In this document: in pieces, positions 59,691 through 64,000 of the stretch
How positions within the stretch are numbered: position 1 is the first letter of the stretch
Layout: each line of letters starts with the position of its first letter
DNA from: Mumia quercus
Lineage (GTDB): Bacteria > Actinomycetota > Actinomycetes > Propionibacteriales > Nocardioidaceae
Direction: 5' to 3'
Assembly (NCBI RefSeq): GCF_025506335.1
Contig: NZ_JANZYO010000004.1
Span: forward strand, 186,001 to 250,000
Length of the DNA stretch: 64,000 nucleotides
Made by a program: the position numbers and the translations under genes
Notes under the pieces: model-generated
What the model was told of the DNA's origin: nothing
Databases searched by the model: none
What the model saw: only the letters and a program-made list of their open reading frames with translations

Positions 59691-60523
59691 AGCGCGACCG
59701 CCTTGCCGCTGACCCGCACGCGCGGGGAGTCGGCGCTCAGGCTCACCTGGATCAGGCTCGGACGCCCCATGTCGACTCCCTGCTCGATCGAGAAGGCCGC
59801 GTCCGGGGCGACCAGACCGTGGTGGGCGAGGTAGGCCCCGAGCGCGGCCGCCGCAGCACCGGTCGCCGGGTCCTCGAAGACGCCGCCGACCGGGAAGGGG
59901 TTGCGCGACTGGAACGTCCCGTAGTGGTCGGGCCAGACGAGCTGGAGCGTGGTCAGGTCGGCCTCGCGCATCAGGTCCGCCAGCGCAGGCTGGTCGTACG
60001 CCAGCCGGGCGAGGCGCTCGCGGGTGCGCGTGACCAGCACGAGGTGCCAGACGCCTGCGTTGGCCAGCGAGAGCGGATAGCCGGGATCGAGGTCGTCGCG
60101 CTCCCAGCCGAGGGTGGCGAGGACGGCGTCGACGAGGTCGGCCGGTGCCGGGACGACCTGCGGCTCGACGCTCGTCAGCGTGGCCCACAGCTGCCCGTCG
60201 CGCTCGGTGGTGTCGACCGCGATCTCACCCGCCGGGGTGTGGAACGTCAGCGGCCCGGCACCGACGCGCTCGGCGAGCGCCACGCCGCTCGCGACCGTGG
60301 CGTGCCCGCAGAAGGCGACCTCGGCCTCGGGCGCGAAGTAGCGCACGTCGTACGTCCGGTCGCTGTCGCGCGCCACGAGGAAGGCCGTCTCGGAGTAGCC
60401 CACGTCTGCCGCTGTCTGCAGCATGGCGTCGGCGCTCATGCCGCTGGCATCGAGCACCACACCTGCAGGGTTGCCGCCGTCGGGGTCGTCGGAGAACGCG
60501 GTGTAGCGGAGGATCTCGGGCAT
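59687..60523 (-). CDS. PhzF-family isomerase
   Basis: A 278-residue protein of the PhzF/diaminopimelate-epimerase fold. Glu45 in VGYSETAFLV matches the PhzF catalytic acid; FAPEAEVAFCGHATVASGVA and the C-terminal FEDPATGAAAAALGAYL are family motifs. No phenazine genes occur here, so the substrate is unknown. It is coupled to the FAD amine oxidase. ATG 60523 is preferred over GTG 60532. Confidence 0.88.
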   Translation of the reverse strand: MPEILRYTAFSDDPDGGNPAGVVLDASGMSADAMLQTAADVGYSETAFLVARDSDRTYDVRYFAPEAEVAFCGHATVASGVALAERVGAGPLTFHTPAGEIAVDTTERDGQLWATLTSVEPQVVPAPADLVDAVLATLGWERDDLDPGYPLSLANAGVWHLVLVTRTRERLARLAYDQPALADLMREADLTTLQLVWPDHYGTFQSRNPFPVGGVFEDPATGAAAAALGAYLAHHGLVAPDAAFSIEQGVDMGRPSLIQVSLSADSPRVRVSGKAVAL

Positions 60524-60553
60524 GAGACCCACGCTAGTCGGCCCGAGGGCAGG

Positions 60554-61105
60554 CTAAGGACGCCGCCCGAGGAACGCGACGAGCTGCTCGGTCGGCGTGG
60601 CGTCCGGCCCCACCTCGACCTCGGCCCCGATCTGGCCGCTCGTGCGCATGAGGTCGCCGAGCTGGTCGGTCCGCGTGCGGATCCAGGCGATGTCGGTGTC
60701 GGAGATCGTGTCGTCGACGCCGACGGCGTGCGCCAGGTCCCACCCGTGGACGACGAGGTCGAAGCTCAAGAAGCCGTCCACCATCGCCTCGAACGTCGTC
60801 GGCCCGAAGATCGGGCTCTCGTACGGCGCGGTCGCCGCCTCGGGGTCGCGCAGGTGGCCGAGGACGACCCCGGTGGCGTGGTCGAACGCGGAGGCCGGGT
60901 CGTCCGCAGGCGCAGCGGGCATCTCCCGGCCGACCATCGACACGAACTGGCCCTGGGTGTCGACCACGTGCTGGACGAGATCGCGTACGGTCCAGTCCTC
61001 GCACGGCGTCGTGCCGTCCCAGCCGTCCTCGGGCACGGCACTCAGCGTGGTGAGGAACCGCTCGCGCAGGCGCGCGTAGCGCTCCGCCGGAGTCTCGTCA
61101 GTCAT
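60554..61105 (-). CDS. TIGR03086-family (DinB/maleylpyruvate isomerase-like) protein
   Basis: A 183-residue four-helix protein. Metal-ligand candidates are the His in LVQHVVDTQGQF and the paired histidines in VVHGWDLAHAVG, as in mycothiol-dependent enzymes. The conserved TPCEDWTVRDLVQHV is typical of the actinobacterial TIGR03086 group. Function unknown; a thiol-transfer role is possible. It lies 30 bases upstream of PhzF on the same strand. Confidence 0.85.
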   Translation of the reverse strand: MTDETPAERYARLRERFLTTLSAVPEDGWDGTTPCEDWTVRDLVQHVVDTQGQFVSMVGREMPAAPADDPASAFDHATGVVLGHLRDPEAATAPYESPIFGPTTFEAMVDGFLSFDLVVHGWDLAHAVGVDDTISDTDIAWIRTRTDQLGDLMRTSGQIGAEVEVGPDATPTEQLVAFLGRRP

Positions 61106-61153
61106 GGCAGCGACCGTAGGGCACCACCCTGACGCTCTGTCAACGCACCACGG

Positions 61154-61507
61154 TCAACGCGGCACGTGCGCCATCCAGTCGGGCGGCACCCGTCCGGCGG
61201 GGCCGGGCGCCGGCTGGTCCGCGGGGTGGGCGGTGGGCGGCGCGAGATCAGGGCCCGTCGCCAACGTCTCGTCCTGGTAGTCGTAGTACCAGTCCTCCCC
61301 CGGCTCGAACGACTGCACGTAGCGGTGCCCGGTCGCCTTCCAGTGCGCGGTCGCGTGGCGGCCGGGCGAGGAGTCGCAGCACCCGACGTGCCCGCACTGC
61401 GCGCAGCGCCGCAGGTGGAACCACCATCCCGCCGGCTCCGCGGAGTCGCACTCGACGCATCCCGGACCGCTCGGCGGCACGTCCACGTCGATCCCCTCGG
61501 TCATCAC
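61154..61507 (-). CDS. UBP-type zinc finger protein
   Basis: A 117-residue protein with a ZnF-UBP domain: Cys17/Cys20, Cys35/Cys38, Cys43/Cys44 and His51, His55, His61 in the pattern CVEC, CAQCGHVGCCDSSPGRHATAH, GH. Bacterial members are small, occur widely in actinobacteria and have no known ubiquitin partner. The Pro-rich C-terminal 35 residues look disordered. GGGAGGGG precedes ATG 61507. Confidence 0.88.
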   Translation of the reverse strand: MMTEGIDVDVPPSGPGCVECDSAEPAGWWFHLRRCAQCGHVGCCDSSPGRHATAHWKATGHRYVQSFEPGEDWYYDYQDETLATGPDLAPPTAHPADQPAPGPAGRVPPDWMAHVPR

Positions 61508-61589
61508 GTCCCCTCCCGTCGCAGCGGTCTCGCCAGGCTACGCCGGTCGACGCTGCCGGGCCCGCCGAAGCCGTGCCACCATGGAGAGC

Positions 61590-62213
61590 ATGGCACCGGA
61601 GCAGCCGCGCGACGCCCACGAGCCGCACGTCCACGAGCAGCCTGAGGACGGCCACCCGCTGGGGACCGAGGCCGACGGCACGGCGAGCGAGGAGTTCGCC
61701 GAGCGCTGGTCGTACGGCAACCCGGAGGCCCCGCACACGATCGTGGAGTTCGGTGACTTCGAGTGCCCGTACTGCGGGGCGGCCAAGCCCGTCCTCCACG
61801 AGCTCGTCTCGTCGTCGGACGGCCAGGTACGCCTGGTGTGGCGCCACTTCCCGCTCTACACCGTGCACCCGTTCGCGCTCACGGCGGCGCTGGCCGCCGA
61901 GGCGGCCGGCCAGCAGGGGGCGTTCTGGCCGATGGCGGGGCAGCTGTTCAAGCACCAGGACCGGCTCGACGACGCCTCGATCATCGCGTACGGAGACGCG
62001 CTCGACCTCGACACCAGCACGCTGGTCGGTGAACCCGCCCAGCAGTTCGCCGACGCGGTCCGGCGGGACTACGCCGACGGCATCGCGATGGGGGTGCACG
62101 GCACGCCGACGCTCTTCGTCGACGGCGAGCCGTACCTGGACGGGGTCAGCGTCCCCGACCTGCGCAAGGCCCTCGGCCTGTCACGCCGGGGCACGCCACG
62201 GACCTTCCGGTAG
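61590..62213 (+). CDS. DsbA-family thioredoxin-fold protein
   Basis: A 207-residue protein. The thioredoxin-fold domain starts at about residue 45 with TIVEFGDFECPYCGAAKPV, giving a CPYC active site (Cys59, Cys62), and has the cis-Pro in GVHGTPTLFVDGEPY. The N-terminal 35 residues are His- and acid-rich and unstructured; there is no signal peptide, so it is probably cytosolic. In some actinobacteria this domain is fused to the C-terminus of NhaA. Here the nhaA gene converges on it with a 33-base overlap. ATG 61581 is an alternative start. Confidence 0.85.
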   Translation: MAPEQPRDAHEPHVHEQPEDGHPLGTEADGTASEEFAERWSYGNPEAPHTIVEFGDFECPYCGAAKPVLHELVSSSDGQVRLVWRHFPLYTVHPFALTAALAAEAAGQQGAFWPMAGQLFKHQDRLDDASIIAYGDALDLDTSTLVGEPAQQFADAVRRDYADGIAMGVHGTPTLFVDGEPYLDGVSVPDLRKALGLSRRGTPRTFR

Positions 62214-63581
62214 CGGCGGCGGGCCCTCCTCCTCGTCCGGCGAGCACAAGGACATCCGCTCGCCGAAGAACCGCAGGATCAGCGCACCCACGAGGGCGGA
62301 CGTGAGCGAACCGACGAGGATCCCGATCTTGGCCTCGTTGCGCAGGGCCTCGTCGGCGAAGGCGAGCTCGCTGACGAAGAGCGCGATCGTGAAGCCGATG
62401 CCGCACAGGAACGCCCCTCCGAGCAGGTGCCCGTACCTGACGCGGCCCGGCAGGGTGCCCAGCCCCGTCTGCAGGGCGAGCGCCGCGCCCGCGACCACGC
62501 CCAGCGCCTTGCCCACGAGCAGGCCGAGCACCACACCGAGCGTCACCGGGCTCCCGAGGGCGTCGCCGAGCGCCTCACCGCTGAGCACGCCGCCGGCGTG
62601 GGCGAGCCCTACCGCCGGGACGACGTGTTTGGAGCTGATCGGGTGCAGCGCGTCCTGGAGCCGGTCGGCGGTCGGCACCGCCGACCGGACGGCACTGACC
62701 GCGAGCCGCGAACGCGTCGCGTCGCGGTCCTCGATGAGTGCGCGCCCGTAGAACAGCAGCCGCAGCCGCACCTCCTCGGTGCGTGACGTGTGGCGTACGG
62801 GGACGCACAGGCCCACCGCGACCCCGGCCAGCGTCGGATGCAGTCCCGACTCGAGGACCGAGACCCACAGCGCGACGCCGACGAAGAGGTACGGAGCGAC
62901 CTGCCAGATACCCACCCACCGCATCGCGACGAGCACGGCGATCAGCGCGCCACTGGTCGCTAACGCCGTGAACGACACGTCCTCGGAGTAGAAGAGGCCG
63001 AGCAGCGCGATGGCGCCGATGTCGTCGAAGATCGCGAGCGTCAGCAGGAAGACGCGCAGCTGGTCGGGGCACCGCGGCCCGACCAGCGCCAGCACGCCGA
63101 CGACGAACGCCGTGTCGGTCGACATCGGCACTCCCCAGCCGTCGAGGTCCGGACCGGACGGGTTGACGAGGAGGTACAGGCCGATCGGGACCGCAAGCCC
63201 GCCGATCGCGCCGAACAGCGGCACGGACGCCGCCCGGAAGCTGCGCAGCTCGCCGACGGTGAGCTCGCGGTTCACCTCGAGGCCGACGACGAGGAAGAAG
63301 ATCGCCATCGCGGCGTCGTTGATCCAGTGGTGGAGCGTGAGGTCGATGCTGCCGTCGCCGACCGCGATGCTGGCCGGGGTCGACCAGAACTCCTCGTACG
63401 AGTGGCCGGCGAGGTTCGCCCAGACGAGAGCCGTCGCAGACATCAGGAGCAGCAGCGTCGCGCCGCCAGACTCCGTCGAGAGGTAGCGCCGCAGACCGGC
63501 CGACAGACGGGGGTACGGGACGACGACGCGAGGCTTGGGTCCTGGCCTGGTGGGGACTCCGGTGGGGATCGGATCGGTCAC
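62181..63581 (-). CDS. nhaA: Na+/H+ antiporter NhaA
   Basis: A 466-residue antiporter with about twelve helices. The two essential aspartates are in LTLAIFDDIGAIALLGLFY, and the earlier motif AAMAIFFLVVGLEVNRELTVG and GWGVPMSTDTAFVVGVLAL are typical NhaA. It exports Na+ for H+ at alkaline pH. GTG 63581 has no clear ribosome-binding site. The last ten residues overlap the convergent DsbA-like gene. Confidence 0.93.
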   Translation of the reverse strand: MTDPIPTGVPTRPGPKPRVVVPYPRLSAGLRRYLSTESGGATLLLLMSATALVWANLAGHSYEEFWSTPASIAVGDGSIDLTLHHWINDAAMAIFFLVVGLEVNRELTVGELRSFRAASVPLFGAIGGLAVPIGLYLLVNPSGPDLDGWGVPMSTDTAFVVGVLALVGPRCPDQLRVFLLTLAIFDDIGAIALLGLFYSEDVSFTALATSGALIAVLVAMRWVGIWQVAPYLFVGVALWVSVLESGLHPTLAGVAVGLCVPVRHTSRTEEVRLRLLFYGRALIEDRDATRSRLAVSAVRSAVPTADRLQDALHPISSKHVVPAVGLAHAGGVLSGEALGDALGSPVTLGVVLGLLVGKALGVVAGAALALQTGLGTLPGRVRYGHLLGGAFLCGIGFTIALFVSELAFADEALRNEAKIGILVGSLTSALVGALILRFFGERMSLCSPDEEEGPPPLPEGPWRAPA

Positions 63582-63687
63582 GTGACAAGCGTGGCAGAGC
63601 GGACGGGTCGACGGGTGGCGCGATCTCTGTCCGTGAGTGGCCGTTATCGCGTGGCGAAGTGTCAGATGCGCTCCGTAACGTCATCCC

Positions 63688-64000
63688 GTGACCACCTCGA
63701 CCGACCAGACGTCGACCCAGACCCCCGTCGTCCGCGACCTCTCGCTCGCCGCACTCGGGGTGACGGTCCTGCTGTGGGCGTCCGCGTTCGTCGGGATCCG
63801 CGCGGTCGGCGAGACGTTCTCCCCAGGCGCGCTCTCGCTCGGACGTCTGCTGGTCGCGGCTCTCGCGCTGTCGCTCCTGTACGTCCCGCGCCAGCTCGGC
63901 GCGCGACGCGAGCCGCTGCCCCGCGGGAGGACGGCCGCGCTGATCCTCGCGTACGGCGTGCTGTGGTTCGGCGCCTACAACGTCGCGCTGAACGCCGGCG
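63688..64000 (+). CDS. EamA/DMT-family transporter, N-terminal fragment
   Basis: The first 104 codons are in the window. After a Thr-rich start (MTTSTDQTSTQTP), helices LSLAALGVTVLLWASAFVGI, LSLGRLLVAALALSLLY and ALILAYGVLWFGAYNVALNA match the EamA domain of drug/metabolite exporters, including the WASAF(V)GIR motif. The start is GTG 63688; TAACGT lies ten bases upstream and no ribosome-binding site is seen, so it may be leaderless. The remainder is outside the window; the substrate is unknown. Confidence 0.85.
   Translation, partial: MTTSTDQTSTQTPVVRDLSLAALGVTVLLWASAFVGIRAVGETFSPGALSLGRLLVAALALSLLYVPRQLGARREPLPRGRTAALILAYGVLWFGAYNVALNAG

Noticed and set aside
1-64000. CRISPR arrays, tRNA/rRNA genes, prophage or transposase genes
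   Set aside because: No regularly spaced repeats, cloverleaf, rRNA or transposase signatures were recognised when reading both strands.

Overview
This is a very GC-rich chromosomal segment in which almost every base is coding. It has many GTG starts, four-base ATGA/GTGA gene overlaps, and several genes whose -10 box lies directly before the start codon (leaderless transcripts). Together with marker families such as the SCO4848 membrane protein, DUF4383, an ECF42 sigma factor with its YciI partner, a GlxA-type regulator and a TIGR03086 protein, this points to a free-living actinobacterium. Nocardioidaceae is my best guess. That is partly from memory of GGTCGAGTA...TACTCGACC palindromic elements in that family and is not proven here. 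I see no rRNA, tRNA, CRISPR array, prophage or transposase gene. No stretch longer than about 200 bases lacks a gene.

Layout. 1-5518: acyl-CoA catabolism, with a thiolase start, a minus-strand operon caiB-like > acyl-CoA dehydrogenase > uspA > merR > hydrolase, and a divergent hydrolase; the promoters carry related palindromes. 5515-14685: nitrate respiration, narGHJI-narK, with a divergent cupin gene and a DUF4383 gene; narG contains an in-frame palindromic repeat. 14707-15963: ilvA. 16015-23741: a complete potassium-uptake operon kdpFABCDE with four direct repeats upstream. 23745-32963: mixed metabolism and regulators: SnoaL-like, dienelactone hydrolase-like, YdeI-like, VOC, a flavin monooxygenase with a PadR regulator, 2,4-dienoyl-CoA reductase, a winged-helix protein behind a MerR-type promoter, aldo/keto reductase, manA and an L,D-transpeptidase. 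33077-36512: two small-membrane or Gly-rich proteins, DUF1697, serA and a thioesterase. 36538-39413: the copper module csoR-copZ-copA, closed by a bidirectional hairpin.

39420-49411: a GlxA regulator divergent from a tiny ORF and an NmrA-like protein, then a dipeptidase, a PfpI/DJ-1 protein, an ABC exporter, a VOC protein, an FAD-Rieske oxidoreductase, and a CrtI-like oxidoreductase with an SRPBCC protein. Three promoters in the window (DUF4383, pfpI, crtI-like) resemble the SigB/SigF general-stress consensus GTTT-N15/16-GGGTAC. 49425-55000: a glutamate decarboxylase gene broken by three single-base indels, an ECF42 sigma/YciI/DUF998 module and succinate-semialdehyde dehydrogenase, which together would form a GABA shunt. 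55050-64000: gluQ translationally coupled to a cobalamin-binding protein, an AlkA-like glycosylase, an FAD amine oxidase with PhzF, a UBP zinc finger, DsbA and NhaA genes that converge and overlap, and the start of a DMT-family exporter.

The strongest unusual observations are the repeat element translated inside narG, the long perfect hairpin between yciI and the ECF42 sigma gene, the shared TGACAGY-N3-ACTGTCA operator of two acyl-CoA promoters, and the triple frameshift in gadB. I did not find a convincing wholly new multi-gene system.
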